This document shows, piece by piece, positions 55,693 through 64,000 of a DNA stretch of 64,000 nucleotides. The notes beneath the pieces were generated by a model. That model searched no databases, was not told the DNA's origin, and saw only the letters and a program-made list of their open reading frames with translations. Within the stretch, counting starts at the first letter, position 1. The number at the start of each line of letters is the position of its first letter. Where the stretch lies: positions 69,501-133,500 of the forward strand of contig NC_042506.1 of assembly GCF_003054445.1 (NCBI RefSeq), read 5' to 3'. Made by a program: the position numbers and the translations under genes. This stretch comes from Pichia kudriavzevii (lineage: Eukaryota; Ascomycota; Pichiomycetes; Pichiales; Pichiaceae).

Positions 55693-57852
55693 ATGGAACT
55701 TGAGAAAAATGATGACTTTAGTGTAGTGGAGCTAGATATTAGATGTACTGAAGCACAAAAATTGGCAATTACAGAACCATCCTTGCCTAATAGCTTGATC
55801 AATATAGTGGCGGGCCCAGGAACTGGTAAAACAAAAACCCTTTGCGATAGAGTTGCATATTTATTGGGTAGTGGACTCAAGCCAAACGAAATTGTAATAT
55901 TCAGCTTGACTAACCAGTCTGTTAATGATTTGAAGAACATTTTAAAAGAAACAATTGGTGAAGAATTAGCATCTTTGATTTGTATAACCACATTCCACTC
56001 TTTTGCGTATTCAATAGCAATGAGTGATTCCCCATTTTGGCAAATGCTGACAGAGTCTAAACTACTAGGAACTGATGTTATTTCTCACGTCTTAAATTCC
56101 ATCTCTATAAATAGTAGGGGAAAACATAAAGTATCAGTTCGCAATGATGAATTCAAGCTTGTTGATAAACTGAGTCCACGTGCAATTAGTGCATTGAAAG
56201 TGACAGATTCTAAACTTTATGTCAGGTATCTATCATCTCCATCTGCTACAGGAGCTTTATTAAAAAATGAGAATTTTCTTTATGATAAGCTGATTCATGA
56301 AATGACTCAGTTGTTATCATTGCACAATAGGGGACTAATTGAAATAGAAACCAACGGCCTTCTCAAGGTTAACGAAATAAAGGAAATTATTGTTGATGAA
56401 TTTCAAGATGTTTCTTATGTTGTTATGGATTTCATTTTAGAACTTGCTAAAGATAAGCAACTCACCATAGCTGGCGATATAGACCAATCTCTTTATGGGT
56501 ACAGTGGTGCTACACCAGATGCCAACATAAATCGGACCGTACCGATGTATAAACAAGAAGGATTCCATTTAAAGGAAATTGTCCTAGATCGCACCTTTAG
56601 ATTTACTGATTCAATTCATAAGTTAGGTCTGAATATCCTCAATACCGGTCATTCTCTGATTCAAGAAACAGTGTCAGAAGAAAATATAAATGTCGTAAGA
56701 GAAGAATTTTCGAACACTTATGAAGAATTTGAGTTTATTTATAAAGAAATCAAGTTTTTGATCGAGAATTCGGAAGGTAATATCAGACCTAAACACATTG
56801 CTGTACTGTCGGGCACTAACGATTCATTGGATGAGCTGAAAATGTATCTCGATAACAAAAATGGGCCTTTTAAGTGTAGGAGATTGACTGGTACTTCATT
56901 ATGGACCAATTCAAAAATTTCGACCATTATAACTTTGCTGAAATTACTGGAGAATCCGTACAATGATGCTAGCTTTTTAGTCTGTTTGAGCTTATTGCCT
57001 AAATTTGGGCCTAAAACAATAATTGATATAAAAGATGGCACCAAAAACGGGAAACATGTTTACGACGTTTTGAAGGATACCCCAAGACTATTGAAAATCC
57101 TACCTTCCGATTTTTTTGTCAATTTCGATAAGGTCGTAGAAAATACTGATAAAAGCGATCCATCCTCCATAATTTATAATCTGACTGAGCTTTGTAAGCT
57201 CTTCAACTTTCCCAAGAAATTGGAAGACAATTGGCTGGTAATACTAAGCAATTTTCTTGAAGACTTGTTTGCTCGGTTAAAGGTTATATCAAATACAAGT
57301 GGGGAAAATACAAACATTTTGCAACAATATATCTCAAATTATCAAAATGAGGTTTACAATTGTGAACGGAATACTTCAGCCACTACATGTGAAGCTATTT
57401 CATTATCTACAATTCATTCTGCGAAAGGCTTACAGTGGGATATTGTGTTTATACTCACCACAAACTGTTACAACAAACAAGGTATTCAGGCAGTCGATTC
57501 AAGAACTCAATACGTCGGGATAACACGTGCAAAGCATTTACTATATTATAATAAGTCAAAGTTTGATAACTTTAAATACATCGATACAAAAGTCGATAAG
57601 GTTGTAGAGCAGAGTTTTGTGAAAGTTAAATACGGTAAAACTATTGCCGATTACATACCGGAACTGAAGGCATACTGTAAAACGAACCATCTTAACATTA
57701 TGCCCGTGTTCACTAAGTCTTTCAACAAAAGTGAGAATTCAAAAGTATTGATGGAGCTGATTGGAAACATGAAAAAAAGAGCTGCGTTTCATGTATCGTA
57801 CCCACAGATACCAAAAATGATTACAAGATTGGGAAAATTAGTCTCTAAATAA
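55693..57852 (+). CDS. HMI1: UvrD/Rep-type DNA helicase Hmi1 (mitochondrial)
   Basis: The 719-residue superfamily 1A helicase (S. cerevisiae Hmi1 is 706) has a Q-motif (CTEAQKLAIT), motif I VAGPGTGKTKT (about 39-49), Ia FSLTNQSVNDLK, II VDEFQDVSYV (about 235), III IAGDIDQSLYGYSGA (about 258), IV LDRTFRF, V STIHSAKGLQWD (about 574) and VI YVGITRAKH (about 608). Hmi1 maintains mitochondrial DNA and, unusually, uses a C-terminal targeting signal. Here the last residues, PQIPKMITRLGKLVSK, are basic and amphipathic, fitting such a signal, and there is no N-terminal presequence. Srs2 is longer and is a less likely match. Confidence 0.83.
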   Translation: MELEKNDDFSVVELDIRCTEAQKLAITEPSLPNSLINIVAGPGTGKTKTLCDRVAYLLGSGLKPNEIVIFSLTNQSVNDLKNILKETIGEELASLICITTFHSFAYSIAMSDSPFWQMLTESKLLGTDVISHVLNSISINSRGKHKVSVRNDEFKLVDKLSPRAISALKVTDSKLYVRYLSSPSATGALLKNENFLYDKLIHEMTQLLSLHNRGLIEIETNGLLKVNEIKEIIVDEFQDVSYVVMDFILELAKDKQLTIAGDIDQSLYGYSGATPDANINRTVPMYKQEGFHLKEIVLDRTFRFTDSIHKLGLNILNTGHSLIQETVSEENINVVREEFSNTYEEFEFIYKEIKFLIENSEGNIRPKHIAVLSGTNDSLDELKMYLDNKNGPFKCRRLTGTSLWTNSKISTIITLLKLLENPYNDASFLVCLSLLPKFGPKTIIDIKDGTKNGKHVYDVLKDTPRLLKILPSDFFVNFDKVVENTDKSDPSSIIYNLTELCKLFNFPKKLEDNWLVILSNFLEDLFARLKVISNTSGENTNILQQYISNYQNEVYNCERNTSATTCEAISLSTIHSAKGLQWDIVFILTTNCYNKQGIQAVDSRTQYVGITRAKHLLYYNKSKFDNFKYIDTKVDKVVEQSFVKVKYGKTIADYIPELKAYCKTNHLNIMPVFTKSFNKSENSKVLMELIGNMKKRAAFHVSYPQIPKMITRLGKLVSK

Positions 57853-58285
57853 ATCTATGTGCATTTTAAGAATAGTTGATGTGGTCAAATTAAAAAAAAT
57901 GCTACAGTCTTTTATAATAAGTAAAATTTCAGAGTGGAGATGTTTATCAACTGTAAAATCATTTAATAAGTACGAAATCTGTTCTACGTAATGCATAAGG
58001 TGGGTAAAGAGCCATCCCCTACCCCTGATAGTGCTAATTTTTAAAACCGTGTATTGCGAAATAAGTCCAATCATTACTAGATAGCCATGGCTACAATGCA
58101 TTCAGTTTTCAAAGTTAAGAAAACAAAATTTAATTTTACAGTAACCAACACAGGAAACGGACATTTACTTTAGAGTGCAGGGTATAGAGGAGCCAGGGAA
58201 GACCAGACTTCTGGTTAGGAGACTTAGAGAACTATTAATACTGGGAAACATAGCCTAAAAATCCGTACTGATTTTAACGTCATCG
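57853..58285. other. AT-rich spacer after HMI1
   Basis: 433 bp with an A-run near 57895, no recognisable gene and no strong site. It contains the HMI1 3' end and the leader of the small gene at 58286. Confidence 0.5.
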
Positions 58286-58588
58286 ATGGAAACTGTTTCT
58301 GAGATAAAAAGTAGACTGGATCATGAAACAAAAAAAAACGGATTAATGGTGGTCACCTTCACCGCCCGAATTGAACACTATTTGGCAAACTATCGCCTTT
58401 TGCAGAAAGTGTTAGAAGCGCCAAAAAACATTGATTTTCAGAAAGTGGTTGATACTCAGGTGAGTTTTGGTAAATTGAAGAACACAATTCAACATGTTGC
58501 GTGCGCTGGATTAGATCAAATCGAACCAATGTCTTTAGCAAGACAAAGATCTTATATGGACTTCCTAAACCAACTGTTAAAAAAGTGA
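58286..58588 (+). CDS. Small hypothetical protein (100 residues)
   Basis: An ATG-initiated 100-codon frame with protein-like composition: METVSEIKSRLDHETKKNG, VVTFTARIEHYLANYRLLQK, then IQHVACAGLDQIEPMSLARQ, and a Lys-rich end. The middle is predicted helical and could form a short coiled coil. No family was recognised. It is out of register with the other short frames that follow. It may be a real small gene, the first exon of a spliced gene, or a relic. Confidence 0.4.
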   Translation: METVSEIKSRLDHETKKNGLMVVTFTARIEHYLANYRLLQKVLEAPKNIDFQKVVDTQVSFGKLKNTIQHVACAGLDQIEPMSLARQRSYMDFLNQLLKK

Positions 58589-59674
58589 AAAAATTAGTGG
58601 GAGATCGCTTTTATATTACATAAAGAACACTTGCAGAGGAGATGGATAAGTTTCCAGGATTTTTTTAGTTCCTACAAAAGTACAACACCATGTGCGTTGA
58701 GGAGTTTGAGCTACTTAGAGCTGAAAAAGTTAAACTTCTATGTAAGGTATGTTTCCAGAAAGGCTTGACAATTGTTGCTAATTAGAAACTGTACGCTAAA
58801 AAGAAGCAATTTGCAGATAGCCGGTAACTCATTGAAAGTCCATTCAAAATCATTCAGACGATTCAGTTAATACATAAAACGAACCAAACTGAAGAACCCG
58901 AAAAGACAACATTGCAAACTTTATATGAGAATGAAACAATAGGTAACCACTGTTTTCATGAAACTGCAAAAACTTCATAAGAGTTGTTGGCGAATCCGCA
59001 TCATAAAATATCACTTTCTCATCTGCTACCTTAAACTCCCCGGCTTGAACGTATACTTTTAGGCAAAATCTGTGGCTCTGTGTCACAAGAGGTGTTGACG
59101 TTTTTTTGATCACTTAAGCAAATATTGTAACTTTTTCGAAAAGAGCATCAAAATTAGTTTGTACCCAGTTGCTAAAGATATGAATAACACTCATAAAAAG
59201 CTAGCTAAAAGTAGAGCTAATGGTATGATGAGACATTTCCTTAAGGTGAGTGATTCCATAGACCCCAGTTATAAAACAAGCACAGTAAAAAAAGAGTTGA
59301 TTAGCATGTATCGATGGTTTGATTATTTAGAATCGCATCCTGAAATAGAAACCTCGGGGCACGCACTTAATTGTTTCTTCAAGAACTAAACATCACCTAT
59401 GCAATTAACACAGAAAGATGAACTGAACCAACAAATCTCCTCTTCAGCGACAGTCAGTGTTGTGAGTCCAGATTCATATGGTAGATCCATAGAGGTGAAA
59501 TTTCCCGTTTCAGTCATTGCTAATCCAAAATCAAGTGTAAAAATTAATATTCCTGAGAAAAGCTACATCTGCCAAGTATAAGTCGAAACCCAAAATCTGG
59601 GATGCAAGTGCTCTACTCACTAAAGCTGAAAGGCTGGGCTAATTTTTGTTTATTTATAATGCGCCTTATTCTGG
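58589..59674. other. Region of short or relic ORFs before POP3
   Basis: Several short frames on both strands look more protein-like than expected: plus-strand frames at 59180-59389 (MNNTHKKLAKSRANGMMRHF) and 59399-59581 (MQLTQKDELNQQISSS), and a minus-strand frame at 58850-59113 with FCLKVYVQAGEFKVADEKV but no ATG near its start. A plus-strand mini-exon at 58690-58746 is followed by a GTATGT donor. None could be assigned. The region may hold decayed or intron-bearing small genes. Confidence 0.35.
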
Positions 59675-60391
59675 TTAAGTATCCTTACTATTATTATTAT
59701 GGCTATTATTGTTGCTCTTCTTTATCTTGTTTTTGTTATTGTTGTTATGATTATTCTTTTTCACAATTGGCATTTCAGTCAAGACGTATTTGACATCCAT
59801 ATCGAGCTTTGGATTTTTTATGTTCTCGATAAAACCAACACTCAAGTCCTCAACTTGAGAATCAACAGACAATGACAGAAATTTATTTTTATTGTATAAA
59901 TTTTCACGAATTGCTAATAGTTGTACTTCATTTTTCAATCCCAAAGCATTTGATAGTCTTTTACTAGACCCCTTAGGCATCGACACTAACTTAACATTAG
60001 CCAAAGCGCAAACTGTTGGTAAATGGAGATATAGTAATTTACATGATATATCTAATTTGCAGACAAAGAGAACTTTGATCCTATTTTCAATTGTTTGTTT
60101 CTTAATAATTGATTGAATCTGAGTTTCAAGGCATTTCATGATAGAATTGAACCCGGTAAGAATATCATTTGCATCATTTGTTTTTAGTTCTGGATGTTTT
60201 CTTTTTTCCTCTCGAGTTAGACTATTCCAAGTTTTTATGGATTCTAAGACGTTTGATTCCAGTGCAGTTAGTAGATCCTTCTGTAATTGATGATCCACTG
60301 TAGGCCATTTATTACGACAAGTATAGGGATTTGATAGTAATGGTTTAAAGATAGCTTTCTTTTGAACTTCTTGGCCTTTCAATGAGCTCAT
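59675..60391 (-). CDS. POP3: RNase P / RNase MRP subunit Pop3
   Basis: The 238-residue basic protein matches Pop3 (195 in S. cerevisiae). Its N-terminus has IFKPLLSNPYTCRNKWPTVD, like KPVLDNPFT...WP in the yeast protein. A central L7Ae-like fold has VLFVCKLDISCKLLYLHLPTVCALAN (about 114-140, in two short blocks), and near the end is TEMPIVKKN, like the TVPIVSKK end of Pop3. A Lys/Asn/Ser-rich tail of about 25 residues follows. Pop3 is a core protein of RNase P and RNase MRP, which process tRNA and rRNA precursors in the nucleus. The frame is intact. Confidence 0.82.
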   Translation of the reverse strand: MSSLKGQEVQKKAIFKPLLSNPYTCRNKWPTVDHQLQKDLLTALESNVLESIKTWNSLTREEKRKHPELKTNDANDILTGFNSIMKCLETQIQSIIKKQTIENRIKVLFVCKLDISCKLLYLHLPTVCALANVKLVSMPKGSSKRLSNALGLKNEVQLLAIRENLYNKNKFLSLSVDSQVEDLSVGFIENIKNPKLDMDVKYVLTEMPIVKKNNHNNNNKNKIKKSNNNSHNNNSKDT

Positions 60392-61477
60392 TTTGACCTA
60401 AGTTGCAGATTCTATAGATCCACAAACGACTAATTCAAAGAAATACCGTAAATCATAAAACCAGTGTAGAAAAAAAAATAGAAAAAAAAATAGAAAAAAA
60501 CTGTGCAGTATAGACCAAATATGTGTGTCTCGCCTCAGGCGGTAGGTTGATATTCCATTAGATCTTCTAGCAGCAACTCCGATGCAACTTGAGCATGCGG
60601 GCAGGGGTTGTCTCCAATGTGTTGCTTGATTACAACTTTTATATTCTTCCATATTCCTCTTCTATAGCTGCACGTTTGGATCTACAGAAAGAAGCGCTTC
60701 GCCACAATTATTGAACAAACAGCAATCAGTAGTGTTCTTTGGGTGACATGGGTATATAAGCACGGATCATCCACATTTTTTCAGTTGAGACGACATTACT
60801 TTACATTTTATTCTTTCACAACAACCCCTATGTAATTTTCTGACACCTTATTTCTATAAACATGTTGTAGGTATAAACATGTAGGTATAAAAAAATCATG
60901 GCATAGTTAAGACGTATAACTGTAAAAAGAAAACAACTGATTGATACAGTGAGTTGAATCAGGATATTGAAACCTTCATCACAAGTGATGAGGCGTTTGC
61001 TATAGTAAGGGTTAACTAAATTTGTGTCTATTGGTACAACCCCATTTAAGGTATTTACTAATTGTGGATCTTAAAGGCATGGATATTGGAAACATACCTC
61101 CTTTTAAGGTTAAATAATGGATAGTAGTAGTTAGGAAATGGAAGTTTCTTTCCAATGATTAAAAGGGTGAAGTCACCATGTTTGTATATTTATATCCGAT
61201 AACACTCCATTATGGTAAGAGTGGCGTTATTTTCTAAAGACAAGGAGAAAGCAATTACATTAAGAAAGAAAGGCAGAGAATATGGCATTAACAATCAGGC
61301 CCAGTGATTAAAACACAGTTTGTTAGACATTAGGACAGTTATGGGCATGCATAAAGTATACAAATTTGCAAATTAACTAGAAAAATATTAAAGGTACCTC
61401 TGAACGGTGTTGAAAACAAAAAGTGAAAGATCAGTAAAGAAGAAAAATGTAGAGTTTTGTTGAGTTTCAGTCCAAAT
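60392..61477. promoter_or_regulatory. POP3 upstream region and RCR1 3' spacer
   Basis: This 1.09-kb AT-rich spacer contains a repeated GAAAAAAAAATA-type stretch (about 60465-60500), TATATAAG near 60753, a direct repeat of TAGGTATAA near 60870-60890, and a 16-bp palindrome (60976-60991). A minus-strand frame at 60398-60652 overlaps the POP3 promoter and was not accepted. No RNA gene with a recognisable box structure was seen, although a small non-coding RNA cannot be excluded. Confidence 0.45.
60976..60991. repeat. 16-bp palindrome TCATCACAAGTGATGA
   Basis: 7-bp perfect arms TCATCAC and GTGATGA around AA, in the spacer between POP3 and RCR1. It could be a dimer site or a hairpin. It lies 585 bp upstream of POP3. 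Confidence 0.5.
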
Positions 61478-62176
61478 TCAAGCTCTATAGTGACTCTTCT
61501 CGGGTAAGGGTGGTGCTTCGTAAGGGGGCAATTCAGGATCGTCATCAAGTTCATTCATATTACTAGAAGAAGTGCCCATTTGGATAGGCGACGTATTATA
61601 TGTTTGAGTTGGAGGAGGGCCATTGGGTCTTGTGTAAGTCATGTCATTAGTTGACTGTGGTTCATAAATATTAGGAGGTTGGGTATGAGCTGTGGGGATA
61701 TCGGTTGACAACTCAACACCAGTATTGTTGATTGTCGAATTATTGACAAGATCGGGGTTGGGATTCAAGACATTGCCCTGAGAGTCTTTAATAGCCGGTA
61801 TAAAATTACCATTTTTATCGTAGTACCCTACATCTTGAGAAGGATTGGCATTGGGAGTATACGTAGGCAAGTTTGCACCACCAGTTGTATTTGCATTATA
61901 TTGCGACTGAGATTGCTGATAATTCGGAGGCGCTAGATAGGACGAAATAATGGGTGATCTACCAGTCCTTAGTCTCCTTTTGTTGACAACACATGTGAAA
62001 AAGATAAACAATATTAGAGCAACAACTGCAAAGGCAAAAAATGCATACCTTGCAGCATCCGAGCCATCATCTCCATAATAAAAGGAATCTCTCCTTTTCA
62101 ACTCATGAGAGATACCACGGGCAAGTTTCCGCAGCTGAGAATACGTAGAAGGTTTGTGTGGGCGTATCGCTGGCAT
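61478..62176 (-). CDS. RCR1: Rcr1/Rcr2-type membrane protein (chitin/vesicle sorting)
   Basis: The 232-residue single-pass protein has a short lumenal N-terminus, one membrane segment (about 46-64, YAFFAFAVVALILFIFFTCVV), and a cytosolic stop-transfer NKRRLRTGRSPI. Next comes YLAPPNYQQSQSQY and then DVGYYDKNGNFIPAI, both close to the same positions in Rcr1 (WLTPPSYRQSQQQY, DLGYYDQRGEF). The tail is Pro/Asn-rich with PPxY-type motifs (near PELPPYEAPPLPEK), the docking site of the ubiquitin ligase Rsp5. Rcr1 lowers chitin deposition, and Rcr2 acts in endosome-vacuole sorting; they are duplicates in S. cerevisiae, so one gene is expected here. The start is the only suitable ATG. Confidence 0.82.
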   Translation of the reverse strand: MPAIRPHKPSTYSQLRKLARGISHELKRRDSFYYGDDGSDAARYAFFAFAVVALILFIFFTCVVNKRRLRTGRSPIISSYLAPPNYQQSQSQYNANTTGGANLPTYTPNANPSQDVGYYDKNGNFIPAIKDSQGNVLNPNPDLVNNSTINNTGVELSTDIPTAHTQPPNIYEPQSTNDMTYTRPNGPPPTQTYNTSPIQMGTSSSNMNELDDDPELPPYEAPPLPEKSHYRA

Positions 62177-63116
62177 TGAGGATGCTGTTCTTTGTTCGAC
62201 AGCAAATAATGGACAGGAAAATGGATATGTAGTTATTGTTTGAAATATATAAGGTATAACAATAGGTGACCCCTTCTTAGCCGAACAAGGCTTGTACCCT
62301 ATTACTTGTGTATCTACAGAATATCACAAAAATTCAAAAAAATGGCATAAATGAATTTTTTTGCGAGTGAGAAAAGAGGGAAAAAAAGAAAAAAAAAACC
62401 GGAAACGGAAATAACGGCAGAAAGAGCCAATAAGCCCGAAAGAGGAAAGCGCGAATCAGCGCAAAGGCCTCGAAGAACAAAAAGGAGGCGGGGGAAACAA
62501 TAGTATGGGAGGCTCAGTTTATAGGATTAAGAAAATAAATATGTTGATACTGAGTGGCTAAAAAAAAAAAATGGGGAAAAAAAAAAGTGATTTGACTTAG
62601 ACCAGATTGTGGGAAACTAAAATTTAAGGAGGAGGAGAACTCCACTCCGAAAAACAGGAAAAACAAAAGGAACGAGAAAAGTTTTTCCGGACGTGATAGA
62701 ATGATCATCTATTGTTCATTCTAATGATATTTAAAATTCTGTTCTGCCCTTTGGGTAATAGATGATACCTCCTCATTACTGTTTGCTTGTTGGCCCCTCT
62801 TTGCCACTTTCTCTTTTTATTTTTCTTCTTACACAGTACTGTCTTTCTGTTCCCCCCCCCCCCCCCTTTTCCCTCTGGAACAATTATACTCTGTTAGTGG
62901 AACCCAGCCTTGTATCTCTCAATATATACCCATACAAGGAAGATCCAAGAAAAAGTATAAAATTCACATAAACTAGCCAAAGTTTAAAACCCCGCTTTTT
63001 TCCCGAAGATCTAAAAAATAGACGTTTATTTTCAGGTATAATCTTGCAAGGGAAACATCTATCAAGCAGAGAAGAAGCTAATATCAAACACACAAAAAAT
63101 AGATTATTGAATCAAT
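62177..63116. promoter_or_regulatory. Long divergent promoter of RCR1 and the PFK26-like gene
   Basis: This 940-bp spacer has purine-rich DNA (62360-62420), A-runs near 62385 and 62560, a C15 homopolymer (62852-62866), and TATATACC near 62922, about 195 bp upstream of the kinase ATG, that could be a TATA box. No gene was accepted in it. Confidence 0.45.
62852..62866. repeat. C15 homopolymer
   Basis: Fifteen C in a row, rare in this AT-rich genome, about 250 bp upstream of the PFK26-like ATG. G-runs on the other strand may hinder polymerases or form quadruplex-like structure. It is a likely length-variable marker. Confidence 0.85.
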
Positions 63117-64000
63117 ATGCCAATACATAGAATCCACTTGCCTTCTCAATCGACGGTATCGATGAATAACTTGGATGAATACTTTAATCCACCTGTCTTG
63201 TCACATACAAACTCAATGCCAGTACATACAATTCATTCAAACAATCACACACATACTAAATCGCCTTCACATTCAAATGATTCCCTAAATTTATTAAAAG
63301 CATCCACTAAAAACTCACTGAAATTTTCAAATTCTTCGAATTCCTCCTCAGGAGTCACCCTGGCAAATGCACAATCCTCTTCTTCCCTTCATTCGATGTT
63401 ATCCAATCAAACGGCAACGACCGAATATTCTCCAAATCTTATAGATGACGAATGCGGCGATTTATTGAAGATCATTGATTTGGACATAGATAGCGACCGA
63501 AGCGTACCTTCCCAATACACAACTGATGATGAACATCAGAAAATTCCTTATAATGGTACATTGCATGAAGATTTGACGTCTTTGAATAGTTCCAATCTGG
63601 ATGTTGATGATACCGACGTACACACTTTACGTGACAATATCAGGGCCCAGTTCCATTTGGAAGACGACGAGTCTGATGACAACGACGATGGCTACTTTGA
63701 TTCGGATATTGATCATCACCATGCTTCAATGTTGTCACCCTTGACCAAGACTACGACCTCAACTGACACCTGTGGTTGCTCGCATACAATAGATGATACC
63801 ATCACTACCGTCATACCCGATTACAAAGATGAATCAAAATGGAACTATAAGGAGAAGTGGGCGTTTGTTTTGATTGGTTTACCCGCTTGCGGAAAATCAA
63901 CAATGATTCATGATTTCATGGATTATGTCAACCAAAATACAGACGGGAAAGTGCGTGTCGACTCTTATAATGCAGGTGAAATCAGAAGGGCCTATGAGCT
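63117..64000 (+). CDS. PFK26: 6-phosphofructo-2-kinase, Pfk26 type (5' part, cut by the window)
   Basis: An ATG at 63117 opens a frame that continues past the window edge (294 codons shown, no stop). The N-terminal ~230 residues are a Ser/Asn/His-rich disordered arm with an acidic stretch, as in S. cerevisiae Pfk26, whose arm is phosphorylated. Near the end come WAFVLIGLPACGKSTMIHDF (about 250-268), the P-loop of 6-phosphofructo-2-kinases, and VDSYNAGEIRRAYE, the fructose-6-phosphate binding NxGxxRR region. The enzyme makes fructose-2,6-bisphosphate, which activates phosphofructokinase and so glycolysis in the cytosol. The lacking C-terminus leaves open whether a bisphosphatase domain follows; Pfk26 itself, Pfk27 and Fbp26 are not fully separable here. 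Confidence 0.8.
   Translation, partial: MPIHRIHLPSQSTVSMNNLDEYFNPPVLSHTNSMPVHTIHSNNHTHTKSPSHSNDSLNLLKASTKNSLKFSNSSNSSSGVTLANAQSSSSLHSMLSNQTATTEYSPNLIDDECGDLLKIIDLDIDSDRSVPSQYTTDDEHQKIPYNGTLHEDLTSLNSSNLDVDDTDVHTLRDNIRAQFHLEDDESDDNDDGYFDSDIDHHHASMLSPLTKTTTSTDTCGCSHTIDDTITTVIPDYKDESKWNYKEKWAFVLIGLPACGKSTMIHDFMDYVNQNTDGKVRVDSYNAGEIRRAYE

Noticed and set aside
59583-59645. tRNA-like stretch on the minus strand
   Set aside because: A D-arm-like GTAGAGCACTTGCA and a GGTTTCGACT stretch occur at roughly tRNA spacing, but the anticodon and acceptor stems do not pair. At most it is a relic; a tRNA search program would settle it.
60398-60652. 84-codon minus-strand frame upstream of POP3
   Set aside because: The latter half is a Phe/Leu run from an A-rich repeat, and it fills the POP3 promoter; unlikely to be a gene.

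Overview
This window is nuclear DNA of a budding yeast (Saccharomycotina). It holds about 32 intron-poor protein genes, nearly all with clear Saccharomyces cerevisiae counterparts. They sit 0.1-1.5 kb apart on both strands, separated by AT-rich spacers with long poly(A)/poly(T) tracts. CTG falls at positions where the RPB3 family has leucine (in the [10 protein letters not shown] and HQQLHVK segments), so CTG reads as Leu and this is not a CTG-Ser species. The gene order and composition fit a pre-genome-duplication lineage such as the Pichiaceae or a relative. That placement is an inference. No rRNA gene, convincing tRNA gene, transposon or CRISPR array was seen.

Layout. 0.9-7.1 kb: POC4 (proteasome assembly), NOP53 (60S biogenesis), a DUF218 membrane protein and PXA1 (peroxisomal fatty acyl import). 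7.7-10.9 kb: ISA1 and FRA1, linking Fe-S cluster assembly to iron-regulon control. 11.3-16.4 kb: KAP122 (importin) and RFA1 (RPA70). 17.9-24.3 kb: PMC1 (vacuolar Ca pump), COG7 (Golgi tether) and RPN14 (proteasome base chaperone). 24.4-28.9 kb: a ROX1-type HMG-box regulator and a Ser/Ala-rich GPI cell-wall protein share a 1.4 kb divergent promoter. 29.3-34.2 kb: RRP9 and CTF4. 34.2-38.1 kb: FAF1, HIS6, an ATG43-like (DUF1770) small membrane protein and RPB3. 38.5-41.5 kb: SCD6, PTP1 and a CUP9/TOS8 TALE homeodomain factor. 42.5-49.5 kb: VHC1 (vacuolar K-Cl cotransporter), PRP5 (spliceosomal helicase) and a GIG1/DUF3605 gene. 49.5-52.5 kb: a 3 kb gene desert with coding relics. 52.5-57.9 kb: an orphan F-box protein, PHO85 (CDK) and HMI1 (mitochondrial helicase). 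58-63 kb: small or relic ORFs, POP3 (RNase P/MRP) and RCR1. At the right edge is the start of a PFK26-type 6-phosphofructo-2-kinase, cut by the window.

The gene neighbourhoods strengthen several calls. POC4-NOP53-PXA1, ISA1-FRA1, PMC1-COG7-RPN14, RRP9-CTF4, FAF1-HIS6-RPB3 and VHC1-PRP5 are all near neighbours in S. cerevisiae. In each group at least one gene has changed orientation, so neighbourhoods survived while single genes flipped.

The most interesting non-coding signals are: an array of TGTCA sites in the promoter of the TALE homeodomain gene (possible autoregulation); a perfect 22-bp inverted repeat carrying overlapping CRE and CACGTG sites between the ATG43-like gene and RPB3; five Crz1-like GNGGC(T/G)TA sites upstream of PMC1; five tandem 14-bp units upstream of the HMG-box gene; and phased TTTTTGGCG repeats upstream of CTF4. 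No wholly new multi-gene system was found.
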